Positions 9,397-19,191 are shown, numbered from the stretch's first letter. The stretch: DNA of 45,501 bases from an uncultured Flavobacteriales bacterium (GCA_938084135.1 CALKDS010000003.1:1-45501), one strand, 5' to 3'. Notes: a model not told the origin generated them from the sequence alone. Made by a program: numbers and translations.

Positions 9397-11208
9397 TCAA
9401 TCGTTTAACTTAAGCACTGCCAAAAATGCATCTTGAGGAATTTCTACATTCCCTAGTTGTCTCATTCTTTTCTTCCCTTTTTTCTGTTTTTCTAACAACT
9501 TCCGCTTACGACTAATATCTCCTCCATAACATTTAGCCGTAACGTCTTTTCTTAAGGCACTTAAAGTTTCTCGTGCAATAATTTTAGCTCCAATTGCCGC
9601 TTGAATTGCGATTACAAATTGCTGTCGAGGAATTAATTCCTTCAATTTTTCACAAAGGCGTTTTCCTATATTATGGCTATGGTCTTTATGAATCAATGCG
9701 CTTAGCGCATCAATTGGCTCTGCATTAAGCAAAATATCTACTTTAACCAAAGTGGATGCTTGATATCCAATGGGGTGGTAATCAAAACTTGCATAGCCCT
9801 TACTAATCGTTTTCAACCGATCATAAAAATCAAAAACTATCTCTGCTAAAGGCATATCAAACGATAATTCTACTCGATCAGTAGTTAGATATGATTGACC
9901 TGTGATAACTCCTCTTTTATCAATGCAAAGGCTCATTACTCCGCCTACAAATTCAGATTTTGTAATTATCTGTGCCTTTATAAATGGTTCCTCAATACGA
10001 TCTAAGATCGAAGGGTCAGGATAGTCTGATGGGTTTGTAACAAAAAACATCGAATCAGGGCTTGACTTTTTAAACGCATGATATGATACATTGGGGACAG
10101 TAGTAATTACTGTCATATTAAATTCACGCTCTAGACGCTCTTGAATAATCTCAAGATGAAGCATCCCTAAAAAACCGCAACGAAATCCAAAACCTAGCGC
10201 AGCGGAGGTCTCTGCTTCAAATGATAATGACGCATCATTTAATCTCAATTTTTCTAAGGATGTTCTAAGCTCTTCAAACTCCTCAGTTTCTACTGGATAT
10301 ATTCCTGCAAAAACCATTGGCTTTACGTCTTCAAACCCAGAAAGAGCAATCTCTGCAGGGTTCTCTACTGTTGTTATTGTATCACCCACTTTTACCTCTT
10401 TGGCATCTTTTATGCCAGAAATAATATATCCGACATCTCCAGCTAAAAGTTCATTCTTCGGATCTTTATTTAAACGCAAAATGCCAATTTCATCGGCCTC
10501 ATAAGTTTTTCCAGTAGCCATAAACTTGACTTTTTCTCCTTTTCTTATTTTACCATTAGTGACTCGAAATATCGCCTCAATTCCTCTAAAAGGATTAAAT
10601 GTCGAATCAAATATAACAGCCTGTAAAGGAGCATTGAGATCCCCCGAAGGAGCAGGGATACGTTTTAGTATAGCTTCTAATAACTCGGGTATCCCTGTTC
10701 CTGTTTTTGCAGAAACACTTAAAATATCATCTCTTTTACATCCAATTAATTCTATTATTTGATCTGCGACATCTTCAGGGTTTGCGCTGGGCAAATCGAT
10801 TTTATTCATTATTGGAATAATCTCTAGATCATGTTCTATTGCTAGATACAAATTGGAAATAGTTTGTGCCTGAATTCCTTGAGCCGCATCCACAATCAAT
10901 AATGCTCCCTCACAGGCAGAAATTGATCGACTTACCTCATAACTAAAATCAACATGGCCAGGAGTATCTATCAAATTAAATCGATATGGTTGATCGTCAT
11001 GAATATAATCCATCTGTATGGCATGACTCTTTATTGTTATCCCTCTCTCTCTCTCTAAATCCATGTTATCGAGCAATTGATTTTTTTGCTCCCTTGCACT
11101 TACAGTTTGAGTCACCTCCATTAGTCTGTCGGCCAGAGTACTTTTACCATGGTCAATATGAGCTATAATGCAAAAATTCCGAATATCTTTCATAGTTCCT
11201 GGCCGCAA
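9397..11208 (-). CDS. lepA: Elongation factor 4 (LepA)
   Basis: [56 protein letters not shown]; likely true start MKDIRNF at 11193. Confidence 0.97.
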   Translation of the reverse strand: MRPGTMKDIRNFCIIAHIDHGKSTLADRLMEVTQTVSAREQKNQLLDNMDLERERGITIKSHAIQMDYIHDDQPYRFNLIDTPGHVDFSYEVSRSISACEGALLIVDAAQGIQAQTISNLYLAIEHDLEIIPIMNKIDLPSANPEDVADQIIELIGCKRDDILSVSAKTGTGIPELLEAILKRIPAPSGDLNAPLQAVIFDSTFNPFRGIEAIFRVTNGKIRKGEKVKFMATGKTYEADEIGILRLNKDPKNELLAGDVGYIISGIKDAKEVKVGDTITTVENPAEIALSGFEDVKPMVFAGIYPVETEEFEELRTSLEKLRLNDASLSFEAETSAALGFGFRCGFLGMLHLEIIQERLEREFNMTVITTVPNVSYHAFKKSSPDSMFFVTNPSDYPDPSILDRIEEPFIKAQIITKSEFVGGVMSLCIDKRGVITGQSYLTTDRVELSFDMPLAEIVFDFYDRLKTISKGYASFDYHPIGYQASTLVKVDILLNAEPIDALSALIHKDHSHNIGKRLCEKLKELIPRQQFVIAIQAAIGAKIIARETLSALRKDVTAKCYGGDISRKRKLLEKQKKGKKRMRQLGNVEIPQDAFLAVLKLND

Positions 11209-11224
11209 AGGTAAGCTTTGGTTG

Positions 11225-11276
11225 CATGTTCAAAATATCAAAATTATATGTCTATTAATTCCGATATTTGAACATG
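11225..11276. promoter_or_regulatory. Dyad in lepA/parB divergent region, right arm overlapping parB start
   Basis: CATGTTCAAAATATC (11225-11239) and GATATTTGAACATG (11263-11276), complementary except one extra A. Confidence 0.6.
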
Positions 11277-12137
11277 TCTTCATCTAAACGTCCAGCTATG
11301 GGCCGCGGACTCTCCGCACTTTTAAAATCAGAAACTAATAACGTTCAAGAAGAGCTGTCTTCAGAAGCAATTATTTCTGAAACGTTTGAATTAGCAATTG
11401 ATAAAATTGAACCTAATCCCTCGCAACCTCGTAGCAATTTTGAAAATAATCCTCTTCATGACTTAGCTATTTCTATCAAATCCCTAGGGATTATTCAGCC
11501 CATAACTGTAAGAAGTGTTAAGCATGATAAATATCAAATTATATCCGGAGAACGTAGGTATAGAGCCGCTAAGATTGTGGGTCTTAAATCCATTCCAGTT
11601 TTTGTTCGTTTAGCTGATGACCAAGAAATTCTCGAGATGGCTTTGGTAGAAAATATTCAAAGGCAAGATCTGGATCCTATGGAAATAGCTATTTCCTACA
11701 ATAGATTAATTGAGGATTGTAATCTCACTCAACAACAAGTTTCTGAAAGGGTTGGGAAAAATAGATCTACAGTCGCTAACTACATTGGTCTTCTCAAGCT
11801 TTCTCCACTTGTTCAAGCTGGTTTGCGTGATAGAGATATTTCTATGGGACATGCTCGTGCCCTTGTTGGGCTCTCCGAAAGTTCTGAAAGCGATATGCTT
11901 TATCACCGATGCATAAAAGGCTCATGGAGCGTGCGACAATTAGAGACGGCAGTTAGAGCTATTGGCAAAGGGATAAAATCTCCTATCCTGACTGAGGATG
12001 CTCAAGCAGCAAATGTTTTTAGTAATAAAACTGGGCTTGCTTCCAAGGTGATTATCAAACCAAATGGAGAAGGTCAAGTAATACTAAATTTTAAAGGCCC
12101 CGAAGAATTAACAAATGCCTTGAACAGGATACGTTAA
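11268..12137 (+). CDS. parB: Chromosome partitioning protein ParB (probable start ATG 11274)
   Basis: GRGLSALL N-terminus, IEPNPSQPR, ISGERRYRAAK, ENIQRQDLDPMEIA, HTH QQQVSERVGKNRSTVANYIGLLKL. Confidence 0.95.
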   Translation: MNMSSSKRPAMGRGLSALLKSETNNVQEELSSEAIISETFELAIDKIEPNPSQPRSNFENNPLHDLAISIKSLGIIQPITVRSVKHDKYQIISGERRYRAAKIVGLKSIPVFVRLADDQEILEMALVENIQRQDLDPMEIAISYNRLIEDCNLTQQQVSERVGKNRSTVANYIGLLKLSPLVQAGLRDRDISMGHARALVGLSESSESDMLYHRCIKGSWSVRQLETAVRAIGKGIKSPILTEDAQAANVFSNKTGLASKVIIKPNGEGQVILNFKGPEELTNALNRIR

Positions 12138-12161
12138 GGATTTAATAATATTTTTTTCTTA

Positions 12162-14300
12162 TCAACGCAATATCATTTCATCGATTAAATGCTTTGCTCC
12201 TGCATATTTGTCGATCATAAATAAAACATAACGGATATCTACACTAATGGTGCGTTGAAGCCTATCCTCAAAAAATATATCTCCTGACATAGCTTCCCAG
12301 TTTCCATCAAATGCAACGCCAATCAATTCTCCTTTAGCATTTATTAACGGAGACCCTGAGTTTCCGCCAGTAATATCATTAGCCGAAATAAGTCCAACGG
12401 GTAAGTCTCCATTTTTATCTGCATATTGACCATAATCTCTGGCCTTATGTAGTTCTTTAAGTTTTTGAGGGACGAGAAACTCTGGATTCTCAGAGTCTTC
12501 CTTTTCCATTACGCCATCAAGAGTTGTATAATAATTATAAGTTATCCCGTCTTTAGGCTCATAGGAAGCAACCTTTCCATAAGTCATTCTCATTGTACTG
12601 TTTGCGTCTGCAGACCAATCCTCATCTGGTAGCATTTCACGAACACCCGCTGTCCATAATCGGTATCCCTTTTCTTTTTTTGAAGCAATATCGGGGTTCA
12701 TAGAACCAAAATAGGATTTCCTGAAATCTTTGACAATTTTAGTCAATGGATCCTGAGCAAGGATAGCACTATCTGGGTTTGCCAAAAACGCATTAAATCG
12801 ATCTTCTGACATGAAAATGGAAGTTTTATAAATACGATCTGCATAGGCCTCAAAAGAACTATCAGATTTTAATACCTCCTTTAAGAATTGAGGTTGTTGA
12901 TCTTCAGCAATATTTTTTGAGTACATCTCAAACAATACAGTCATCAGCTCTCTGTCGCATTCTGCATGAAATTCGGAAAAATGAGCTTTTGACCCATCCA
13001 TTATTCTCGGACGAATTCTTTCCATCATTTTGGGATTTTGAATTACCCGCTCCAAACCAGACACAGCCCTGTAAGCAAATGAAGCAGCAGAAGAGCCATT
13101 ATATAAGGCCTCGATCAAATAAACTTTATTTTTTACAGTTGAATTTGTGCCAGCATAGTAATCTTTGATATAATCAAGCGTTTGACCATATTTAGCTTTT
13201 CGTTTTTTATCTTTTGAAATCCAACTGGAAAATTTTGTCTCTAAATCAATTTTTTTGCCAAAAACGTTATTGTTGATCAATTGCTCTGTTTGGCCAATAT
13301 AATATTTCCAATAATTCGCTGTTTGGGCATAGGAAGAAGCCAACATGATCTTTGTAGCAGGGTCAGCATTCATATGCTTTCTCATAACTGCTAATTTTGC
13401 ATCACGCACTTCAACGACAGAAGGATTGTAGATCTCAATAGCCTGCTTTACACCCCAGCTTGAAAGATAACGATCAGTGCTACCCGGATATCCCCATACC
13501 ATTGCAAAGTCTCCCTCCTCTACGCCTTTTAAGCTTACGGGTAAAGAATGCTTAGGCTTCAGCGGAATATTCTCTTCATCATAATCTGAGCCCGAGCCAT
13601 CTTTACTTGAGTATACCCGGAATATAGAAAAATCTCCAGTTTGACGAGGCCACATCCAATTATCGGTATCTCCTCCGTATTTTCCAACACTACTGGGTGG
13701 AGCACCCACTAAGCGTACATCACTAAATTTTTGGTAAACGAATAAATAAAATTCATTGCCGTGATAAAAAGATTCAACAGCAGCATCAAACTCCGTGTTG
13801 TCTATAGCTTTTTTTGTTAGTCTTTTTGAAACTTCAGATATAGCAGAAGCTCTCTCACGTTCAGACATTGCATCACTCAAGGCTTTATTTACTTCTTTAG
13901 AGACATCATCTATTCTTACTAAAAAATTTACAAAAAGACCTGGGTTAGGTTTTTCATCTGAACGCGTCATTGCCCAAAAACCATCCTCTAAATAGTTATT
14001 TTCTAGAGTGGAATGTTTTTGAATTGCATCATAGCCACAATGGTGGTTTGTTAAAATAAGTCCTTGTGTTGAAATAACTTCACCGGTACAAAAGCCTCCA
14101 AAAGAGACAATAGCGTCTTTAAGCGAGCCGTTATTTACATCATATAAGTCCTTTGCAGAAAGCTTTAGCCCTGCTTTTTTCATTCCTTTATAATTGAGTT
14201 TTTTCATTAATAGAGGAATCCACATGCCCTCTCCGGCATTAACAGAATTTGGCAGAATAAATAAAACTGCCAGAAGAAGAAGAAGAATTATTTTTTTCAT
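12162..14300 (-). CDS. S46 family serine peptidase (DPP7/DPP11-like)
   Basis: GEGMWIPLL, VSFGGFCTGEVISTQGLILTNHHCGYDAIQ, DITGGNSGSPLINAKGELIGVAFDGNWE. Confidence 0.95.
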   Translation of the reverse strand: MKKIILLLLLAVLFILPNSVNAGEGMWIPLLMKKLNYKGMKKAGLKLSAKDLYDVNNGSLKDAIVSFGGFCTGEVISTQGLILTNHHCGYDAIQKHSTLENNYLEDGFWAMTRSDEKPNPGLFVNFLVRIDDVSKEVNKALSDAMSERERASAISEVSKRLTKKAIDNTEFDAAVESFYHGNEFYLFVYQKFSDVRLVGAPPSSVGKYGGDTDNWMWPRQTGDFSIFRVYSSKDGSGSDYDEENIPLKPKHSLPVSLKGVEEGDFAMVWGYPGSTDRYLSSWGVKQAIEIYNPSVVEVRDAKLAVMRKHMNADPATKIMLASSYAQTANYWKYYIGQTEQLINNNVFGKKIDLETKFSSWISKDKKRKAKYGQTLDYIKDYYAGTNSTVKNKVYLIEALYNGSSAASFAYRAVSGLERVIQNPKMMERIRPRIMDGSKAHFSEFHAECDRELMTVLFEMYSKNIAEDQQPQFLKEVLKSDSSFEAYADRIYKTSIFMSEDRFNAFLANPDSAILAQDPLTKIVKDFRKSYFGSMNPDIASKKEKGYRLWTAGVREMLPDEDWSADANSTMRMTYGKVASYEPKDGITYNYYTTLDGVMEKEDSENPEFLVPQKLKELHKARDYGQYADKNGDLPVGLISANDITGGNSGSPLINAKGELIGVAFDGNWEAMSGDIFFEDRLQRTISVDIRYVLFMIDKYAGAKHLIDEMILR

Positions 14301-14383
14301 AGAAACACGAAGATAAGAAGGAGAGAATAAAAATTGTTTACTTAAAATTTCAATTCGTTAACTAATAGAAATATTCTTACGTA

Positions 14384-15169
14384 CTATAATTTTCGATGAA
14401 TACTGTCCCAAAAAGTCAATCTAGCCCTTAAAGCCTCAATACTAACATCTTCAACCTCTTGCCATTTTTGATTATCATTTTTACAGAGGTTATGTATCAT
14501 TTTTAAAGCCATTGGGCCATGCTCATCACCATCAAGCTCAATATGGCGGTCTAGATAGTATACAAATGCTGAAAGTTCCGAAGGGTGATCCTTGTAAAGC
14601 TTTTTTACAAGTGAAGTAAACATATCCGGGATTAAATCCTCTCTACCAAAAGTAAATGCTGCAGCAATCTCATGTGTTTTGCCACGGTTGATGATTTTCT
14701 GAGTGCTTCGAATAAAATTTAGACAATCTTCATCAGCCTCTGAAATATTAAAACGTACAATTTCTTTCTGTTTAAACCCTTCCTCTAATTTTTGAACAAA
14801 TTTTATTATTGGACGGGTCTCAGCTCCAGCTTGCCTCATAGCGTCTAGATAGAGTTCATAGTGACTTGCAGGATTGCCATTTAAATCGACATCACTTTCC
14901 TCAGCACATACAATTTCATTTATCAGCTTTCGGGAGGCTCGATCCTTCGTTGGTATCCATGCCGAATCTGTACTGGTCAAATTACGCTGAAGAGTCTTTA
15001 ACAAGCTCATAAAATCCCATACTGCGTAAATATGATTTTCCATAAAAACCCGTACTTCCACCAATGATTTCATTGATGAATAAAGAGGGTGATTTAAAAT
15101 TTCCTTACGCAATGGATCAATATGCCGATTGAGGCTAATTAATCTAAAGTCCGTATTAATGCCCTCCAT
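14384..15169 (-). CDS. DUF3050 family protein, heme-oxygenase-like fold candidate
   Basis: LVEVRVFMENHIYAVWDFMSLLK, INEIVCAEESDVD...ASHYELYLDAMRQAG, YYLDRHIELDGDEHGPMAL. Confidence 0.8.
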   Translation of the reverse strand: MEGINTDFRLISLNRHIDPLRKEILNHPLYSSMKSLVEVRVFMENHIYAVWDFMSLLKTLQRNLTSTDSAWIPTKDRASRKLINEIVCAEESDVDLNGNPASHYELYLDAMRQAGAETRPIIKFVQKLEEGFKQKEIVRFNISEADEDCLNFIRSTQKIINRGKTHEIAAAFTFGREDLIPDMFTSLVKKLYKDHPSELSAFVYYLDRHIELDGDEHGPMALKMIHNLCKNDNQKWQEVEDVSIEALRARLTFWDSIHRKL

Positions 15170-15676
15170 TTATTTCTTGTTTAAATGTATTAATACATTG
15201 CTACACGCCTCTCCGTACATAAGTTTCTGCGCACTTAAACTTAGATGCATTGCAGCTTGAACATATGCTGAGTCCGGTACAGGGTATTGACCACACCCTT
15301 TGAGCAAAACTTTTTTATCAGCAAAATCTGCCCAATTCATACCAGCTAATCGCTGTGAATAATATGCCTGCAAGGCATCAGAATTTCTCCCAGCAGTTAT
15401 GTAAAGAGCCTCTTTTGCAATAGAGCTTGAAGCCATCGGCCATATCCATTGCGGTAAAATTGCATCGACTGAGCAATAAAATGCAACTACCTGATCTCTA
15501 AACTCTTCGGGATTTATGGATTTGAAAAATTCCCTGCAGATATTCTCCCTCATTACGCCATCCGCAACTAACGGTGCCAAATCAAATTCCGTAACACCTG
15601 CGGGGGGGAAATAATCTTCAAGATCAAACACAACAAGAGAAGTTGACTCAGCAACTCGATTTCTGATTTCATTCAT
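15170..15676 (-). CDS. DUF2480 family protein
   Basis: VVFDLEDYFPPAGVTEFDLAPLV...LPQWIWPMASS...LLKGCGQYPVPDSAYV; part of suf gene neighbourhood. Confidence 0.75.
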   Translation of the reverse strand: MNEIRNRVAESTSLVVFDLEDYFPPAGVTEFDLAPLVADGVMRENICREFFKSINPEEFRDQVVAFYCSVDAILPQWIWPMASSSIAKEALYITAGRNSDALQAYYSQRLAGMNWADFADKKVLLKGCGQYPVPDSAYVQAAMHLSLSAQKLMYGEACSNVLIHLNKK

Positions 15677-15687
15677 TTTTATTGACT

Positions 15688-15879
15688 TTATTCTATCTCA
15701 TAATTTCGATAACCGAGCTTTACATCTTCATCAACATCACATACAGACGTAGATACAGGACCTAGGTCATATTTTAATTTGTCAATTTCAATACCGCGGG
15801 CCTCTGCCAAATCCTCAACTGGGAGAAATAAAGGAGGTAAAGAAAAATTCATGGCGTCAATACCACAATCAGTATTCAC
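15688..15879 (-). pseudogene. Truncated N-terminal remnant of hydroxymethylglutaryl-CoA synthase family protein
   Basis: GIDAMNFSLPPLFLPVEDLAEARGIEIDKLKYDLG resembles the N-terminus of bacterial HMG-CoA synthases; ORF stops after 63 codons, 11 nt before the next gene; GTG start overlaps upstream stop (GTGA). Confidence 0.6.
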
Positions 15880-16211
15880 AGCATACCCAATTCTAAACGC
15901 GCTGCCTCACTCATCATATCTTTTGTCCATGGTGGGTCAAATGTTATTTCCACTTCAACTTCTTTTGCTTCAGGAATTGTTCTAACTTTTTCTTTTACCT
16001 CTAAAGGCAGCGATTCGGCAACAGGGCAATTTGGAGAAGTAAGAGTCATGAGAATATGGATATCAGCATCTTCACTCACTTGAACATCATAAATGAGGCC
16101 GAGTTCATATATGTCTACGGGTATTTCTGGATCAAAAATTGAACGAAGAACTTCCACAGATTTCTCCCCCAATATTTGCATTTGATCATCATTCATTTCT
16201 TCATTTTTCAT
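15876..16211 (-). CDS. SUF system DUF59/SufT-like Fe-S assembly protein
   Basis: IFDPEIPVDIYELGLIYDV, LTSPNCPVAESLP, EITFDPPWTKDMMSEAARLELGML. Confidence 0.9.
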   Translation of the reverse strand: MKNEEMNDDQMQILGEKSVEVLRSIFDPEIPVDIYELGLIYDVQVSEDADIHILMTLTSPNCPVAESLPLEVKEKVRTIPEAKEVEVEITFDPPWTKDMMSEAARLELGML

Positions 16212-16633
16212 TTCGTTTTTCCCTGAAATGCAACGCCATAAAGACGTATTTGTTTTACCATACTGACTAGACCATTTGCCCGAGAAGGAGAAAGGTGCGT
16301 AGTTAATCCTATTTTCTCTAAAAAATTAAATTCATAAGAAGCGATTTTTTCAGGCTTTTGACCCTGCACAACACGCAACAATAAAGCTATCATTCCCCTG
16401 GTAATTATTGCGTCAGAATCAGCTTCAAAAAGAATCCCGTTTTCAGTTAGTTTGGCATTTAACCACACTTGACTTTGACAACCCTTAATTTGATTTTCGG
16501 AAGTCTTGTTTTCAGGAATCATTTGTTCCAATTCTTTACCTAAAGAAATAAGATGCGTGTATTTATCCATCCAATCATCAAAAAATGAAAATTCTTCAAT
16601 TATATCCTCCTCACGGTCAATAATCGTCTCCAT
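16208..16633 (-). CDS. sufE: SufE family sulfur acceptor protein
   Basis: EFSFFDDWMDKYTHLISLGKEL, NQIKGCQSQVWL (active Cys), follows SufS. Confidence 0.93.
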   Translation of the reverse strand: METIIDREEDIIEEFSFFDDWMDKYTHLISLGKELEQMIPENKTSENQIKGCQSQVWLNAKLTENGILFEADSDAIITRGMIALLLRVVQGQKPEKIASYEFNFLEKIGLTTHLSPSRANGLVSMVKQIRLYGVAFQGKTK

Positions 16634-17844
16634 CAGTTGAGAAGTGAAATTGTTTTCTCAAGTGCTACAATAAACATATCTATATCTTCCTTAGAGGTAT
16701 AAGCCGCAAGACTAATTCGGACTGTTCCTGGTATTTTCAATGATGTCATTATTGGCTGAGCACAATGGTGTCCAGTTCGCACAGCTATACCCATTTGATC
16801 TAAAAGAACTCCAACATCATAGGGATGAGATCCTTTTATGCCAAAAGAAATTACTGCCGCCCTTTCTTTTGCAGTGCCATAAAATATAACATCTGGAATT
16901 TCAGCAAGTAATCCTGTCGCATATGATAAGAGGTTATCTTCATGCATTCTAATATTTTCAATCCCAATATCCTCAATCCATTTAAGGGCTGCACCCCAAC
17001 CAATTACTCCTTCTATATTGGGTGTTCCGGCTTCAAACTTGTGAGGCAGGCCGGCATAAGTGCTTTCCTTTAATTTGACCTCAGCGATCATTTCCCCACC
17101 TCCTTGATATGGCGGTAATTTTTCCAACCACTCCGATTTGCCATACAATAGTCCTATACCAGCTGGCCCATACATCTTATGAGCAGATCCCGCGTAAAAA
17201 TCAACATCTAACTCTTGAACATTAATAGCCGTATGAGGAAATGCCTGTGCTCCATCGATAAAAACACATGCTCCCACTGTATGGGCTGCAGATATTATTT
17301 TTTTAACTGGATTAACTGTCCCTAGAGCATTGCTAATATGATTAAATGCGACAATTTTCGTTTTGGGGTTAATTAAAGAATCGAGCATTGATATATCTAA
17401 CTCCCCACTTTGAAGCATGGGTATAAAAGTCAACTTTGCTCCGCTGACTTGAGCAAGCATTTGCCATGGCACGAGATTACTATGATGCTCCAGTTCACTG
17501 ACGAGTATTTCATCTCCAGGATTTAGTAATGATCTAAAGCCATGAGCGACTAGATTTACCGAATCTGTTGTGCCCTTAGTGAAAATAATTTCATGCTCAT
17601 GAGCAGCATTAATGTACCGATGCAAGCTGGAGCGAACAGCTTCAAAGGAGTCTGTAGCTCTCTCGCTCAAAGAATGAACGCCTCTATGAACATTGCTATT
17701 AGAAGATTTATAGTATTCTACCATCGTATCTATAACAACTTGAGGTTTTTGGGTAGTCGCCGCACTGTCTAAATAAACCAAAGGTTTTCCATTGATTTTT
17801 TGATTCAAGATTGGAAAATCATGTTTTAGATTCAGTTGTTTCAT
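16633..17844 (-). CDS. sufS: Cysteine desulfurase SufS
   Basis: DFPILNQKINGKPLVYLDSAATTQKP, YAGSAHKMYGPAGIGLLYGK, VRTGHHCAQP. Confidence 0.95.
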   Translation of the reverse strand: MKQLNLKHDFPILNQKINGKPLVYLDSAATTQKPQVVIDTMVEYYKSSNSNVHRGVHSLSERATDSFEAVRSSLHRYINAAHEHEIIFTKGTTDSVNLVAHGFRSLLNPGDEILVSELEHHSNLVPWQMLAQVSGAKLTFIPMLQSGELDISMLDSLINPKTKIVAFNHISNALGTVNPVKKIISAAHTVGACVFIDGAQAFPHTAINVQELDVDFYAGSAHKMYGPAGIGLLYGKSEWLEKLPPYQGGGEMIAEVKLKESTYAGLPHKFEAGTPNIEGVIGWGAALKWIEDIGIENIRMHEDNLLSYATGLLAEIPDVIFYGTAKERAAVISFGIKGSHPYDVGVLLDQMGIAVRTGHHCAQPIMTSLKIPGTVRISLAAYTSKEDIDMFIVALEKTISLLN

Positions 17845-17876
17845 TGACTAAAATGATAAATGTTATTACAAAAATC

Positions 17877-17910
17877 CGAAATTAAAAGGGAAGAATCCCT
17901 TTATTACAAA
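17877..17910 (-). promoter_or_regulatory. Predicted sufS promoter (TTTG-N22-TAATTTCG) with 18-bp dyad operator at 17885-17902
   Basis: Minus strand TTTG (17907-17910), TAATTTCG (17877-17884); spacer contains AAAGGGA-N4-TCCCTTT, an exact dyad. Confidence 0.55.
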
Positions 17911-17998
17911 CAAAAAAAAATAATTATTGTTTCCATACCCGCAAGTCAAATAAATTATCAATCCCCTAAAATCAAAATTCATTATTTATCTTTAATGG

Positions 17999-18526
17999 AT
18001 GGGTAAAGCATTTAATTTTCAGCATTGGCTCAATGCCAATCGTCATAAGCTTGTTCCTCCTGTAGGGAATAAGAATTTAACTCCTGAATCCGAGGATTAT
18101 ATTGTAATGGTAGTTGCTGGACCCAATGCGCGAAAAGATTATCATTATAACGAAACAGAAGAGTTTTTTTATCAGCTAGAAGGAGAGATAACAGTCCGTC
18201 TTCAAGAAAATGGCCAGCCCATCGACCATAATCTCAAATCTGGAGATATGCTTTTAGTTCCAGCCAGAACTCCTCATTCTCCGATAAGAAAAAAGGGAAG
18301 TATAGGATTAGTGGTAGAAAGGAAAAGAGAAGGGCAAAATTTTAAAGATGGCCTGATGTGGTTTTGTGACTCCTGTAATAACCATTTGTACTCTGTTTAC
18401 TTCAATTTAAAAAATATTGAAACAGACTTTTTGACTCATTTTTATGACTTCTACAGTTCAGAAAAAAATAGAACATGCGATCAGTGTGGAACAATAATGC
18501 CTGCTGATCCGAAATACGCAAAATGA
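17999..18526 (+). CDS. nbaC: 3-hydroxyanthranilate 3,4-dioxygenase
   Basis: FNFQHWLNANRHKLVPPVGNK, VAGPNARKDYHYNETEEFFYQLEGE, LLVPARTPHSPIR, C-terminal WFCDSCNN/CDQCG pairs. Confidence 0.93.
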   Translation: MGKAFNFQHWLNANRHKLVPPVGNKNLTPESEDYIVMVVAGPNARKDYHYNETEEFFYQLEGEITVRLQENGQPIDHNLKSGDMLLVPARTPHSPIRKKGSIGLVVERKREGQNFKDGLMWFCDSCNNHLYSVYFNLKNIETDFLTHFYDFYSSEKNRTCDQCGTIMPADPKYAK

Positions 18527-19191
18527 AGCGAGAAGAGCCCTCAATTACCCGTAACGAAGAAGATTATTTAAAAACCATGCTTAACATGATCCTTTCGGGG
18601 GAGAATGTTGCTACCAATTCTCTTGCGTCTAGACTAAATGTTGCGCCTCCTAGTGTGACATCAATGGTTAAGAAACTTATGAGAAAAGGGCTTATTACAT
18701 ACCAGAAATACGGAGCAATTTCTTTTACGACATCCGGAGAAAAAATAGCCATCGCACTTACCAGAAAGCACAGGCTTTGGGAAGTTTTTCTATCACAAAC
18801 CTTAAACTTTAGTTGGGATGAAGTTCACGAAGTAGCTGAAGAGCTAGAGCATGTAAAAAGTGAAAAATTAATGAGTCGCTTAGATAAATTTCTAGGGTTC
18901 CCAAAGTTTGATCCCCATGGTGACCGTATTCCTTCTGTGGATCTTATTTTTCCACCTGGAAAAGGGTCGGCTTTAATAAATATTTCTTTAGGTCAGTCTT
19001 GTAAATTTTCTGCGGTAAGAGATGATTCATCAAAATTTCTTCGAGACTTAAATAAAATTGGTCTAAGATTAGGAATGGAACTAAAAATCCTTTCAAATGG
19101 AACTAATTCTCTAAATCTTAAATGTTCCAACTCTTTGGAAATTAAAATCCCCATAGATTGGGCGAAAAAAGTATACGTGACGATAATCTAA
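18523..19191 (+). CDS. DtxR/MntR family metal-dependent transcriptional regulator
   Basis: NEEDYLKTM...LASRLNVAPPSVTSMVKKLMRKGLITYQ winged helix; RKHRLWEVFL and VHEVAEELEHV metal-site motifs; overlaps nbaC stop by ATGA. Confidence 0.9.
   Translation: MKREEPSITRNEEDYLKTMLNMILSGENVATNSLASRLNVAPPSVTSMVKKLMRKGLITYQKYGAISFTTSGEKIAIALTRKHRLWEVFLSQTLNFSWDEVHEVAEELEHVKSEKLMSRLDKFLGFPKFDPHGDRIPSVDLIFPPGKGSALINISLGQSCKFSAVRDDSSKFLRDLNKIGLRLGMELKILSNGTNSLNLKCSNSLEIKIPIDWAKKVYVTII

Noticed and set aside
11043-11056. CT dinucleotide run in lepA as a possible contingency repeat
   Set aside because: It encodes the conserved DLERERGIT motif of LepA, so constraint explains it.
15601-15609. G7/C7 runs (here in DUF2480, also at about 2343 in infB and 8714 in the carboxyltransferase) as phase-variable tracts
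   Set aside because: Short, and they encode conserved Gly-Gly or Pro-Pro segments in housekeeping-type genes; no evidence of slippage.
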